Below are positions 44,571 through 54,800 of a stretch of DNA of 64,000 nucleotides, one piece after another. The notes beneath the pieces were generated by a model. That model had not been told where the DNA came from. It saw nothing but the letters and a program-made list of their open reading frames with translations, and searched no databases. A program made the position numbers and the translations under genes. The first letter of the stretch is position 1. Every line of letters starts with the position of its first letter. The stretch comes from Blastocladiella emersonii ATCC 22665 (lineage: Eukaryota > Blastocladiomycota > Blastocladiomycetes > Blastocladiales > Blastocladiaceae), in the NCBI GenBank assembly GCA_025594325.1, contig JANHCV010000005.1, forward strand, positions 1,763,501 through 1,827,500, read 5' to 3'.

Positions 44571-47520
44571 ATGCATCAGCGCCACCACCGCGGCGGCCAC
44601 CCGCACGCGCATCACCCTCATCCCCACCACCCTCACCAACCGCACCATCCGCACCTCGCCGCCATGGCGTCGGACCCGATCCCCGGCACCCGCGCCCCCG
44701 TGCGCCTCGAGCTCGAGCACGACGACGCCGATTTCGCCGACCCCGATGCCGACGACGGCGACGACCGGTCCATGGGCCACGAGCACGAGCAGCACCACCT
44801 CTCGCAGCACCCGCAGCAGCAGCCTCACGCCCCGTTCGGCGCGTACGTGCTGCTGCAGCCCGGCCAGCCCATCCCGTTCGCCGTGCTCGAGGGCGAGCCG
44901 GCCCGCCACCACCATCATCATCACCACGCGCATCACCACAACCCCGGATACGACGCAGCAGCCGCCGGGTACGCTGCGCCCGGCGGCGCGCACGGCGGCG
45001 GCGGCATCTCGTTCATGGACCCGCCGTCGTCGCCCGAGCCCGGCGACCCGGGACCCGTCATGATGCGCGCGAGCGCCGCGGCCGCCGTCGCGGACCCGCA
45101 CCAGCAGCCGACGTCGATCATGGCCTCGGACCACCTGCGCCACGCCGCGGCCCGCCATCGCGGCGGCGGCGCGCGGTTCGCCGACGACGTGCCTGCCGCT
45201 GACGCGTCGCCCGCATCGCGTCGGCCGGGCGACGTGCACGTCGCGTTCGCCGAGGGCACGCGGGCGGGCGACGACGACGAGGACGGCCGGTACGCCGACC
45301 GCATGGACCTGGTCGACTCGTTTGCGCGGCTGTCGACGCCCGACGTGGCGGCGGCGGGGTCGGCGCTCGCGCCCGCGGCCGAGCCGCACGAAGTCGACCA
45401 GGGCGGCGGTGCCGGCGAGCGGCACGCGCGGCAGCGGCGGCCGACGGGCATGGCCATCTCGATCCCGGGCACGCTGGCGGCCGAGGCGCGCGACCTCGAG
45501 GGCTTCCGCCTCGTCAAGAAGATGGGCGAGGGCGCCTTCTCGAAGGTCTACCACGCCATCGACGTGGCCACGGCCGATCACGTCGCCATCAAGGCCGTGG
45601 CCAAGACGTCGCTGTCGCCCAACCAGCGCAACGCGATCCTCAAGGAGGTGTCGGTGCACGCGCGCCTGCACCACCCGAACATCATCAAGCTGCGCCACCA
45701 CTTTGAGACCCACAAGCACTACGTGTTCGTGCTCGAGCTCGCGCCGGGCGGCGAGCTGTTCCAGCGCATCGTCGAGCTCACCTACTTCTCCGAGGACCTG
45801 TCGCGCCACGTCATTGTCCAGGTCGCGCGCGCCATCGAGTACCTGCACCACGCCGTCGGCGTCGTCCACCGCGACATCAAGCCCGAGAACCTGCTCTTCA
45901 CCCACATCCCGTTCCCGACCCGCGGCGCCATGGTCCCGACGGGCCGCACGCCCGGCGAGGAGAAGATGGACGAGGGACCCTTTACGCCGGGGCTCGGCGG
46001 CGGCGGCGTCGGCGTCGTCAAGCTCGGCGACTTTGGGTTGTCGAAGGTGATCGGCCGTGACGGCACCAAGACGCCGTGCGGCACCGTCGGGTACACGGCG
46101 CCCGAGATCGTCACGTCGCAGAGCTACACGGCCAGCGTCGACCTGTGGGCCACGGGATGCGTCCTGTACACGATGCTATGCGGGTTCCCGCCGTTCCACG
46201 TGCGTTTCTTCTCGTGAGAGCCTGATCGGTGCTCGCTGACGCTCACGTCGTCGGGGAACAGGACGAGGACCAGAGCATCCTCACGCAGAAGGTGGCCCGC
46301 GGCGAGTGGACGTTCCTCGCGCCTTGGTGGGACCGCATCTCGCCCGAGGCCAAGGACCTGGTCGCCAAGCTGCTCGAGGTGCGCCCCGACAAGCGCTACA
46401 CGATCGACCAGTTCTTCACCCACCCGTGGTACGTCTCCCTGCTCTGATCACCGGCAGCGCTTGTCGCTGACCTCTCGCCGCGGCACTCAGGGTCAACCAG
46501 ACATCCATGCCCGCGCGCCCGCTGTGGGACCCGCAGCTGCCGACGTCGACAGCCGCGTTCGGCGCGCCCACCACGGCCACGGTCGGGTTCCGCGACCACG
46601 TCGAGGTGCACGAGCCCGCCGCGGCCGCCGCGTCGGCCAGCGACTACGACGCCGAGCCGCCGCAGGACGATTCTGCGGGAGGCGGCGGGTGGGGCAACTT
46701 CCACATCCCGCTGCTCAAGACGCCGGCGACGGAGCGCGGGCCCGCGGCTACGGGGTACGACCCGTTCGGCGCGCCCGTGACCGAGGCCGAGCAACCCGCG
46801 GCCGCGACGGCCACGACGCCGAGCGCCAAGACGCCGTCGCAGCGCAACTTCAAGCACTACTTTGACCTGTCGTACCGCGCCGTCAACGACATGCTCGACA
46901 GCGCGGCGCCCGCGGAAGCGGCGGCCGACGCGGGGCCCGACGCGGGGCAGACGTGGAGCATGCTCGGCGTGATCCCGCGGTTCGCGCCCGCCGCTGCCTC
47001 GGCTTCGTCGACCAGCGGTAGCGGCACCGGCGCCGGGACCGGGTCGCGCACGAGCCGCGTCGGCCGCGCGCTCAGTCGTATGGTCCGCGGGACCGTCGGG
47101 TCCGTGGCCAAATCGTCCGGCTCGGGTTCGAGCTCGGGCACGGGGACCTCGCCGCCGTCATCTACCGCGACGACGGGCTGGCCCGCGTCCGGCGGCACCG
47201 CGTCGGCGGTCCCCGCGTCCGCGTCGTCGCTGCGCCACGCCATGGCCATGGCGTCGCCGCCCGTGAGCCCGACGGTCGGCACGTTCGCCGCGGCGTCGAG
47301 CGCCGGGTCGAGCGCGGTGAGCAGCCCGCTATCCACGGCGCCGTCCTCGCCCGCGCGCGGTGCGAGCGGTGGTGGTGGTGGTGGTGGGTTCGCGCTCGAT
47401 CTCAAGGAGTCGTCGCTGCTCAGCAAGCGGCGCACGCCCAAGGCCGGTGCCGGTGCTGCCGCGGGTTCGGCGGCGGCGGGCGCGGCGAGCGGCGGGAAGA
47501 CGGCGCGGTTCGAGGAGTAG
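44571..47520 (+). CDS. RCK2/SRK1-type calmodulin-kinase-like (MAPK-activated) protein kinase, 941 aa
   Basis: Exons 44571-46199, 46262-46428 and 46491-47520 (phases 0 and 2). Family members act downstream of the stress MAP kinase Hog1/Sty1. The first ~310 residues are disordered, with a striking His-rich N-terminus (PHAHHPHPHHPHQPHHPH) and a second His run. The kinase domain (~310-597) has GEGAFSKVYHAI, VAIKAVAK, GVVHRDIKPENLLF, KLGDFGLSKVI and CGTVGYTAPEIVTS. The loop FTPGLGGGGVGVVKLGDFGL is typical of the fungal RCK2/SRK1 group, as is VARGEWTFLAPWWDRIS. The C-terminal ~330 residues are Ser/Gly/Ala-rich with WSMLGVIPRF. All catalytic residues (K, HRD, DFG) are present. The length is greater than yeast relatives, owing to the tails. 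Confidence 0.88.
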
Positions 47521-47672
47521 TTTGTGAGAGGACGGGATTCATGCAATGTAAATATACCGCACGCCAAAGGAAAGACTGGACTGGGTTGGACACGAGTTGT
47601 TGTATGAGGTACACGAACGAATGAATGGAACACAAAGGGAAGAGACACAAAAGGAAGACTCTGCGCAGCCAC

Positions 47673-49253
47673 CTACTGCTGCTGGTAGTGGTACTGCTGC
47701 TGCTGCGGCTGCTGCGGCTGCTGGCCGTAGTACTGGTGATGCTGCCCGTTGAACCCGGCACCGCCGAGCTCGGCCGACATGGCCATCATCGACGCCGCTG
47801 CGCCGTTGTCGTACCCGGGGTTGTTGAACGACAGGTGCCGCGCGTCGGCCGACACCGCTGCTGCCGCGGCAGCACTCGCCGCGGCCGCGGCCGCCGCCGC
47901 CGCGTTGACGGACGCCATGTCGAGCGACGACATGCTCGCCGACAGGTGCGGCGACAGGGCGAGGTGCGGCATGGCCGTGGGGGAGACGGACGACTCGGCC
48001 ATGGACGGCGAGTAGTGGCCCATCGCTGCCGCTGCGGCTGCGGCTGCGGCAGCCGCGGTCGTGGGGTTGGGCGAGTTGGACGCGCTGGACGCCATAGCGA
48101 GGGCGGCGGCGAGCGCCGCGGGGCTCACGGCGCCGCCCGTGTCCGAGTGCTGGTGCGGCGACGAAGCCGACAGGAGCTCGCCGGCGGGGCCCGTGACCTG
48201 GAGCGACGGCTGCGGCGGGTAGTAGTTACCGTTGCTGGTTGGAGGTGGGCCGAGGAGCGAGGCCGGGTCGACGCCCGCGACGCCGGGGACGGGCGGGAAC
48301 GAGGTGATCCCCTGGGCCTGGATCCACTGCATGATGGCGGTGATGGCGTGCGCGTGGCGGTCCGACTCGCGCTTCTGCTCGGCGAGCTGCAGCGTCAGGT
48401 CGTTGATGCGCGAGTGCACGTGGACCAGGTGCGCCTGCACCGCGGCCGCGTCGGCGGCGCTGCTGGTGCCCGTGTGGGGGCTGGTGGTGCCGTTGGACGA
48501 CGTCGGGGTGCCGGGGACCGCCGTGGTGTCGAGCGAGTACGGCGACAGGAAGCCCGGGTCGAGCGCGGCCATGGGCAGCGGGGACGCGGGCGCCGGGGCG
48601 GCGCGCTGCGCGGGGCTCGCGGCCGCGGACACGGGCTGCTGGTTGCCCGACGCGGAGCTCTCGTTGGTCTTGCGGCGGATGGTCTCGAGCAGGTCGGGTC
48701 GGCCGCGGAGGAACGAGGCGTGGGCAAACTCAAACTCCTGCTGCGCGGGCTGCTGCTCGCCCGCGGCATTCCGCGCGTTGCCGCGCACCGCGCGGTTGGT
48801 CTTGTGGAAGCCGTACATGTTGAGCTGGCGCACGAAGCTCGAGAACTGGCGGTGCTTGTAGTAGCGCGGCAGCACCTTCTCGAACTCGGGCACGTCCGTC
48901 ACGACAAACGACTCGCCGTTGGCCGTCCACCGAATCAGCGCGTCCGTCGTCGGGTCGTTGACCAGCTTGAACAGCTTGTGCACGAACGAGCCGGCGGACG
49001 TCGTCGGGCTCGGGCCCATGGTCGGCGTCAGCAGCGGCGACGGGTTCGGCGATGTTGAGGATGCGAGGTGCGGCGACTGCATGGGCGACGGCGGCGCGAG
49101 CATCCCGGTCGACGAGGCGGCCAGGAGCGACGGGCTGCCGAGCGCCGGCTGCGTCGATGAGGTGGCGGTGGACGACGACGAGTAGACGGCGGCCGACGTC
49201 GCCACGGCGAGCAGGCCGTCGCTCGACGTCGCGTAGTGCGGGTGGTGGTTCAT
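47673..49253 (-). CDS. HSF-type transcription factor, 526 aa
   Basis: A single exon. The HSF DNA-binding domain lies at about residues 89-195: SFVHKLFKLVND, LIRWTANGESFVVTD, FEKVLPRYYKHRQFSSFVRQ and LNMYGFHKTNR, the winged-helix recognition segment. It is followed by FLRGRPDLLETIRRK. A heptad region (VHSRINDLTLQLAEQKRESD) would trimerise. The rest is Ala/Ser/Pro-rich with a Gln-rich C-terminus (stop TAG). Such factors activate heat-shock or oxidative-stress genes; Hsf1 versus Skn7-like cannot be settled, and no receiver domain is seen. The frame is open upstream to 49,634; I chose the ATG at 49,253 because a TTATAA element lies ~120 bp before it and the upstream text is Arg/Pro-rich. Confidence 0.88.
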   Translation of the reverse strand: MNHHPHYATSSDGLLAVATSAAVYSSSSTATSSTQPALGSPSLLAASSTGMLAPPSPMQSPHLASSTSPNPSPLLTPTMGPSPTTSAGSFVHKLFKLVNDPTTDALIRWTANGESFVVTDVPEFEKVLPRYYKHRQFSSFVRQLNMYGFHKTNRAVRGNARNAAGEQQPAQQEFEFAHASFLRGRPDLLETIRRKTNESSASGNQQPVSAAASPAQRAAPAPASPLPMAALDPGFLSPYSLDTTAVPGTPTSSNGTTSPHTGTSSAADAAAVQAHLVHVHSRINDLTLQLAEQKRESDRHAHAITAIMQWIQAQGITSFPPVPGVAGVDPASLLGPPPTSNGNYYPPQPSLQVTGPAGELLSASSPHQHSDTGGAVSPAALAAALAMASSASNSPNPTTAAAAAAAAAAAMGHYSPSMAESSVSPTAMPHLALSPHLSASMSSLDMASVNAAAAAAAAASAAAAAAVSADARHLSFNNPGYDNGAAASMMAMSAELGGAGFNGQHHQYYGQQPQQPQQQQYHYQQQ

Positions 49254-49548
49254 GGGGCTGAGACTTGATGACGTTGCAGGTAGAGAGGGTGGGGAAGGTA
49301 GTAGAGTGGAGCTCGCCGCGGCCGCGCCTGGTTGCAGCAAGTCAGCGGCGGGCAGAGGGGCGGTGGAGCGGTTATAATGTGGCCGATGGGGAGCGAAGAG
49401 GGGCGGGGCGGAGGCGGTCGGTGGCGGCGGCGGTCGGTCGAAGAAGCCGCCGCCGCGTTCATCACGGCGCGCCATCACCTCGCTTCCTCTGCCCTCAGCG
49501 CTGCGCTCAGCCTTCGATTCGACTCTACCCCCTGCTGCCCCCTGCGCC

Positions 49549-49593
49549 CTGGATGAAGGCCGGCGCGCCCTGGATGAAGGCCGGCGCGCCCTA
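49549..49593. repeat. 21-bp tandem repeat, two copies
   Basis: CCTGGATGAAGGCCGGCGCG occurs twice in tandem (21-bp period), with a partial third, between the HSF and AP-1 mu genes. Confidence 0.7.
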
Positions 49594-49777
49594 GAATACC
49601 GCCGTGCGCACCCGGAACGGAGCGTGCGCCGCATGGCGGGCTTCGATGCGTCCCTCGCGGGCTTCGAAGACGGCGCGCGGTCGACGGCAAGGAAAGTTCA
49701 TTCATTCATTCGGGCACGGTATTCACAGGGCAGGGGAAGACGAGAGGGAGGGAAACAGGAGCACGATGACGAGCAGC

Positions 49778-51097
49778 TCACAGCGGCTGCATGACGCGGT
49801 TGCCCGACTTGACGGGGTCGGGCATGCGGAGGTGGTAGTCGCCGTTCTGCGTAATGTAGCGGACCCACGGCAGCGCCTGGTACCCGGACTTTTCGACGAT
49901 CTTGAGGTAGCGGACCTGGATCCCCGACACCGTGAAGTAGGGGATCTCGAACTTGACCGAGATGGGCGGCCGCTTGTCGAGGTCCTCGTTCTTGACCGTG
50001 GGCAGGCCGAAATGCGCGCGCATGAGGAACTCCTTGCCGCCCTGGAACTGCTTGATCTTCCACACGACGGCCGACTTCTCGGGCACGTACTGGGCGCTGC
50101 CCGCCGACACCTTGAACTTGGGCGAGTCGGCGTCCTCGGGCACGGGGACCACGATCTCGACGTTGTTGGCCGTCGACCGCCGCTTGAACTGGGCCTTGGC
50201 GCGGATCATGTACTCGATGCGCGTGCCCGAGTAGTTCTCGACGGCCGCCTCGCACAGGATCAGCGGCTTGAGCTGCGTGCCCTGGCGGTAGCTCATGAGC
50301 TCGAAATCGCCGTCGGGCGGGATGAACGAGATGGTGCGGTCGTTCTCGAACCGCGACAGCCGCACGCACTGGTGGAACTTGACGTCGTCCATCTCGATGG
50401 CCTTGCCGCGCGGCGTGCGCCCGCTCGCGTCGAACATGACCTTGTCGTTGAGGCCCAGCCGCAGCTCGGGCATCCCCGACAGGTAGCACCGCATCTTGAT
50501 GGCGCCCAGCACCTCGGACCGCAGCACGTTGCCGTTGGGCGCGACCAGCATGTTGACGCTCTCGATCACGTCCAGGAACACCTCGTTCTTGCGGTACTTA
50601 ATGCCCTCGGGCCGCCACGACACGGCGTTGGTGACCGCCATGGGCGGGCGCGTGCCGATATCGAGCTTGTGCGACTCCTGGGTAATGTACTCGCGCAGGA
50701 TCTTGGACTCGGTGGTCTGCGGGTACCCAAAGTCCATCATCTCGTCAAGCAGCTCGTAGATGATGACAAAGTTGTCGCGGATCGACTCCTCCTCCACCTC
50801 CTTGAAGTACTCGGTGAAGACCTCGGTCAGGCGCTGCAGGAACAGGAACACGGTGGCGGCGTTCGAGTTCTTGCGCGTCAGGGCGACCAGGTACAGGTTG
50901 TTGTACTTCATGTACAGGTAGTTGACGCCCGAGTCCGCGTCCGACACGACGGGCGCCTGCTCGCCGCCCTCCTCCTCGGTCTCGGTCACCAGCGGCAGGA
51001 ACTTCTCGATGGCGTTCATCGGGATGTCGCCCCGGAAGTTGCGCGCGATCAGCACCTTGCCCTTGACGTCGAGGATGAACACGGCCGACGCGACCAT
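49778..51097 (-). CDS. APM1: AP-1 clathrin adaptor complex subunit mu, 439 aa
   Basis: A single uninterrupted exon starting MVASAVFILDVKGKVLIARN, the longin-like N-terminal domain (1-140; NYLYMKYNNLYLVALTRKNS). A linker with TESKILREYITQESHKLD follows, then the mu-homology domain (~165-437): AVSWRPEGIKYRKNEVFLDV, SGMPELRLGLNDKVMFD, KFHQCVRLSRFENDRTISFI, PPDGDFELMSYRQGTQLKPL and SGIQVRYLKIVEKSGYQALP, followed by PWVRYITQNGDYHLR. The final segments form the pocket for YxxPhi sorting signals. The PPDGxFELMxYR pattern and the length point to AP-1 rather than AP-2 or AP-3. It sorts cargo at the trans-Golgi/endosomes with gamma, beta and sigma subunits. It lacks introns, unusual in this window. Confidence 0.97.
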   Translation of the reverse strand: MVASAVFILDVKGKVLIARNFRGDIPMNAIEKFLPLVTETEEEGGEQAPVVSDADSGVNYLYMKYNNLYLVALTRKNSNAATVFLFLQRLTEVFTEYFKEVEEESIRDNFVIIYELLDEMMDFGYPQTTESKILREYITQESHKLDIGTRPPMAVTNAVSWRPEGIKYRKNEVFLDVIESVNMLVAPNGNVLRSEVLGAIKMRCYLSGMPELRLGLNDKVMFDASGRTPRGKAIEMDDVKFHQCVRLSRFENDRTISFIPPDGDFELMSYRQGTQLKPLILCEAAVENYSGTRIEYMIRAKAQFKRRSTANNVEIVVPVPEDADSPKFKVSAGSAQYVPEKSAVVWKIKQFQGGKEFLMRAHFGLPTVKNEDLDKRPPISVKFEIPYFTVSGIQVRYLKIVEKSGYQALPWVRYITQNGDYHLRMPDPVKSGNRVMQPL

Positions 51098-51350
51098 GGT
51101 GGATCAGTAGGTTGATGCGTTGCAATGAGTGGGTTTGTCGGAGAGCAGCCGATCGCGACCGGGAAGGGTAGAGGGGAGGAGGGCGCGGCCGAGAACAGAG
51201 CGACGCGTCGGCCGCGCTGGGAGAAAAGGTGCTCGTGTGGCGCCGCGACTTTCCTCGCCGCCTCACGCGCGCGTCACCTGATGCCGCTCGCGTCTCTCGT
51301 TTGCGGGCCTTGCCGATCGCTCTCGCTTTTCTCTCTCCGTGCAACGTATC
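51098..51350. promoter_or_regulatory. Divergent promoter region (AP-1 mu / F-box-like gene, arm B)
   Basis: 253 bp between divergent ATGs. It contains GCGACGCGTCGGCC near 51,200 and pyrimidine-rich DNA before the plus-strand ATG. The part from about 51,270 resembles the arm A upstream region, so arm B of the duplication begins here. Confidence 0.5.
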
Positions 51351-51583
51351 ATGATGGAGCCCATGAAATCACCTCTTGCAACCTTACCCGTCGAGCTCGC
51401 CGTCCGCGTCTTGCAGTTTACGGCACCGCGGCCCGCCCTCGCTCCCGCCTCGTCGATCTTTGCTGCGAGGGCCCGCGACCGATGTACCACCACCTCTTGG
51501 GCCTTCGCCTTGGCCGCCCGCTATCTCGCAGCTTCTGATGGTCCCGACAAGTTCGACCTCTGCTCGTTCCTTCCCGGTAAATA

Positions 51584-51849
51584 GTTTATTCCGAGGGATT
51601 TATGGGACCTGCCGGCTAAAAAAGCTGAGCTGCCGAGGGGATTTTTCCGCACCTGCCGACACTCCGTGCGGACGCGCCGAGGGAAGGAGCGGATCGGCCG
51701 AGACGCGGGGCGGGCTGGCCGTGGCCCCGTGCGGACCCGCCGAGGCTTCGTGCGGATCCACCGAGGAACTCGCTTCGCACGCTCTATCTCCCTCAGTTTG
51801 CGCCCTCCTCACCCGTAACTGCACACGCACGCTCGCACCACTCCCTGCA
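51584..51849 (+). repeat. Left terminal inverted repeat (266 bp) with iterated GTGCGGA..CCGAGG motifs
   Basis: Reverse complement of 57,837-58,102. It contains at least four variants of one ~17-bp motif: GTGCGGACGCGCCGAGG, GAGCGGATCGGCCGAG, GTGCGGACCCGCCGAGG and GTGCGGATCCACCGAGG. These are candidate transposase binding sites. The end reads CACCACTCCCTGCA. Confidence 0.9.
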
Positions 51850-51871
51850 TCGTGCCCTGCCCAACATTGCG

Positions 51872-54800
51872 ATGACGGCACCGCCCTCGTCGTCTCCCGC
51901 CCTTCACGGCGGTGGCGGTGGCGCCAGGCGCGCGACGCAAGCTGCCGTTCGGACCACCGCCAACCGCGGCGGTCGCCCGCCCAAGTTTCCCGACCCTTCT
52001 ATCGCCGCGGCGCGTGTTCCCGAACCCCGTGCCGACGACGTGTCGTCTGACTTTGAGGAGGAGGAGGAGGAGAAAATGTGGCGGGCCATGAAGACGACGG
52101 CCTTGACGAGATCGACCGCCTCCTCGCCGCTACCGACGCCAACACGGCCGTCGGCCGACTATCTGATCATCTCGGCCAGATGCTCCTCATGGGCGGCGAC
52201 ATCATGAAGGCGCACATGGACCGGTCTGTCGCAAGCGCCGTCGCCCCTCGGCCGCCCCAGCGCGAGGACATGACCCGCTCGTTCAAGGCTGTCGCCTTGA
52301 GGGACACGACCAAGTCTAACAACCCAACGTAAGCGATATACCACGCCTGCACATCGTGTCGGCCGATCCATGGGAAACTCACGTCCGCTTGCATCGCTCG
52401 TAGCCGCACGTTCCGCGTGCCCGTGTCCGACATCCCGCACTTCTTCAACACCATGCACCAGGACTTCACGTTCGACAGCACCGACTTCTCGCCCGACGTC
52501 GTTATCACGCAGACGTCCAACATCCCGCACCCAGATCCCCGCATCTCGATCCCGTACATCTCCTTCGCGGTCCCCTACCTGCCCGACAACGACAATCTCG
52601 TCTACCGCGCCCGCTACGGTTGCCTCAGTCGCCCGTCCTGCCCGATCTCCGATGACGACGCCAAGGCAGTCGCCGAGTGGCATGCGCTACCCGTCGGCAA
52701 GCGTGGCAACGCCCCGCGGCGTACATCCCCCGTGACGATCTCCATCTACATCTACGCCCGCGACCTCAAGACCGCGCTCGTCCGCTTCTACGACGACCAC
52801 ACCGACGTCATCCCGCTCAAACAGCTCAAGATCTCCCCGCTCGTCGAGAAGTTCATGAACCGCCGCAAGCTCGACTTCAGCCTCACCCGACGCGCCTTGA
52901 TCAATGGTACGATCCGCCAACGCGTCCCCGCTGTCCGCGTCGCGAGTCTAACGAACCGTCCGCCGCCTCTTGTAGAGGTCCTGTTCTTCTGCAAGGAGCG
53001 CAACATCCCCGAGTACCGCCGCCCAAGCGAGAAGCAGATCGGCGACTGCCATAGCCATGCGCACTCGAACAAGTTCAAGCTCATGCTCGACGTCGTGGAC
53101 AAGATCGTCGCCGACAACACGGCCAAGGTCATCCACTACACCCGTGCGCCATTCGCGGTCGCCTTCATGACCGACAATGCCGCGCTCTGGTGGCTCGCCT
53201 ACCATCGCGGCGCGCCGACGGGAATCGACAGCTCGCACCGGCACAAGAGCTCGGGCTCGATCCCCATGACGATCCTCACGATCTTCAACCCGCAAGGGTG
53301 CGCGCCCTCCCTCTCTCTCAACGCGCCGCGCGACAGCGTTGTACTGACCCAGCCGTTGTCAAATTGTGTAGCCGCGGGCTCCCCGTTGCCGTCCTCGTCT
53401 CATCGGACATCAAGACGGAAACGCTCGTCGCGTTCCTCAAGGCGTTCCGCGAGCGTGTCGTGGATGTCCTCGTCGACCTGGTTCGCGGTAACCGTCGCTC
53501 GCTCTCCTCGAGCACGAGTCCTGGGTCGAGTACTTCCAGCGCTACTGGTTCTCGCCAACGTGGCTGCGTACGTTGTTTGCATGGGTAACACCACATGTGC
53601 AAGGCAACTGACCATGTGGCTCCTGTGTAGCGTACATCGTCGACGCAACGGGCTCGACTGAGATCGCGCCTGCACTCAGCAACACCAACAACATCACCGA
53701 GGCCATGTTTCGCACGTTTGATCGTGTTGTGCTAAAGTACGCTGCCCGCGCCGTACAGCACGCGCAACTTGGGACTAATGCAGCTCCGCGCCGCGCGAAT
53801 CTAGTAACATCGCAGGCAACCGCCTCGATCTTCTCCTTCACCGAATCCTGGAGCTCATGTTCCCGTACTACGAGCGGATGCTGCGTGAGCGAGGCGATGA
53901 CGACCCGCGCTTCACCATGGACCAGGCCGCCCATCGTGCGCACGGCTTCGATCTTTGGCAGTTCGGCCTCGTTGCGCGCGTCACCGACGTGGAAACGGTG
54001 CGCAAGCTCGCCCGCGTGGGCGGCGATCCGTCGCCGTCCATCTTCCTCGTTGTCAGTTTTGAGGAGTCGGGTCGCAAGCACTACGTCTACCTCGAGAAGC
54101 ATCGGTGCACCTGCCGCGCTTCGCGTGACCACAACCAGGTGTGCGCCCACCTCATCGCCGCGCACCTCATGTTCAACCACGGTCGCCGGCAGTGCGAGCC
54201 CAAGTCGCACAGCAAGAAGCGGGCGTCGGTGCCCGAGGTCGTCTCGCTGCTCGACGCCGACATCCCGCTCCCTGCGTGGATGCTCGACCTCCGCCAAGCG
54301 ACCACCGAGTTCCTCGCCGATCTGGACGAGCTCGATCCAGTGCAGGTTGCCGATTTCGACAACCTAGAGTGGGGCAACCCGCTTGCGTGCAAACCCAACC
54401 GCCGGCGCCGCGAACGCTCAACCGTTGCACCCGCTCTGTCCCGCTCGACCGACGGCGACAGCGGCACGGGTTCTGTCGTGTCGGCTCGCGTCGCCGCGGC
54501 GTCGTCCTCGCGCGAGGCGCGCAGCAGCACCTGCGACGAGAACGACATGGACCTCGACGAGCGGTTTGACGCCGACCGGTCGTGCGTGGGCGACGGGTCC
54601 AACGGCGATGACGACCGCATGCTCGTTGACGGCGAGAGATCTGGCTTTGAGTCCGACTCAAGCGCCGCCGCCGCGCCTGGCACTCGCGACGACGACGGCG
54701 GGCTCGACTCGGTTCCGTGGATGTTTGGCGACGCAGCAGCCGACGAGGGCGCCGCGAAACTGTTTGCACTCGCCGAGGCGGCGGCCAGCGGCGAAGCCCC

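Noticed and set aside
44457-51115. Long antisense frames opposite the kinase (44,457-45,905, minus), HSF (47,625-49,058, plus) and AP-1 mu (49,604-51,115, plus)
   Set aside because: Same codon-bias artefact: low-complexity Arg/Leu/Val-rich text opposite genes with recognised domains.
51600-51881. Reading frames within the TIRs (51,600-51,881 minus; 57,837-58,086 plus)
   Set aside because: They are the same inverted-repeat sequence read as Pro/Ser/Ala-rich text, produced by the iterated GTGCGGA..CCGAGG motif, not a gene.
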